Part shown: piece by piece, positions 63,876 through 64,000 of the stretch | Layout of the letters: each line of letters opens with the position of its first letter | Numbering within the stretch: the stretch's first letter is position 1 | Source: Lachnospiraceae bacterium | GTDB taxonomy: Bacteria; Bacillota; Clostridia; Lachnospirales; Lachnospiraceae | Reading direction: 5' to 3' | NCBI GenBank assembly: GCA_015056795.1 | Contig: SVFO01000023.1 | Span: 1-64,000, forward strand | DNA length: 64,000 bases | Position numbers and translations under genes: made by a program | Notes under the pieces: model-generated | The model's database searches: none | Seen by the model: the letters and a program-made list of their open reading frames with translations, nothing else | Told to the model about the DNA's origin: nothing

Positions 63876-64000
63876 ACCATACCCCCAATCAATACTCCTG
63901 TCCGTCTCGTCCTGCTTGGTTCCGTGCGTCCTGCCATTGCTTCCGAGATAGGTTTTCTCATCAGAAATTGGTTGCAGCTATCTCTGTCTTTCTTCATAAT

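Noticed and set aside
1-64000. Prophage, transposase or integrase genes
   Set aside because: No ORF with recognisable integrase, transposase or phage structural motifs was seen; only the short REP/MITE-like repeats suggest mobility.

Overview
Gram-positive chromosomal window, most likely Lachnospiraceae, judged from a thl-crt-hbd-bcd-etfB-etfA butyrate operon and the protein types present. Left part (about 1-28 kb): an accessory island with a long minus-strand run of L-2-amino-thiazoline-4-carboxylate (ATC) hydrolase-like proteins, several different alpha/beta hydrolases and small membrane proteins. Around it lie TetR regulators, ABC half-transporters, a Feo iron-uptake operon, flavodoxin/DUF3793 and xylA. 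The most notable observation is a palindrome, GTTAG-N6-CTAAC (four perfect sites, one with a single mismatch). It sits at or near the transcription start of the feo operon, the flavodoxin gene, the hydrolase operon and two ABC-transporter units. This suggests one shared regulon, plausibly metal or iron responsive, that ties the uncharacterised hydrolase/ABC island to iron physiology. Middle part (28-51 kb): MacB/FtsX-type ABC exporters (one permease split by a single in-frame TAA, another 1317 aa with a huge coiled-coil), HAD and DegV proteins, tRNA-Val(CAC), an ECF sigma factor overlapping a membrane-anchored solute-binding-like protein, a uracil permease, an SGNH/MBOAT/ACP acylation locus and a strongly structured intergenic RNA candidate. 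Right part (51-64 kb): the butyrate operon with a Rex-box-like site and two REP/MITE-like palindromic elements, then hpf, trxB, an SDR and a CoA-transferase. All family calls come from reading motifs by eye; no database search was run.
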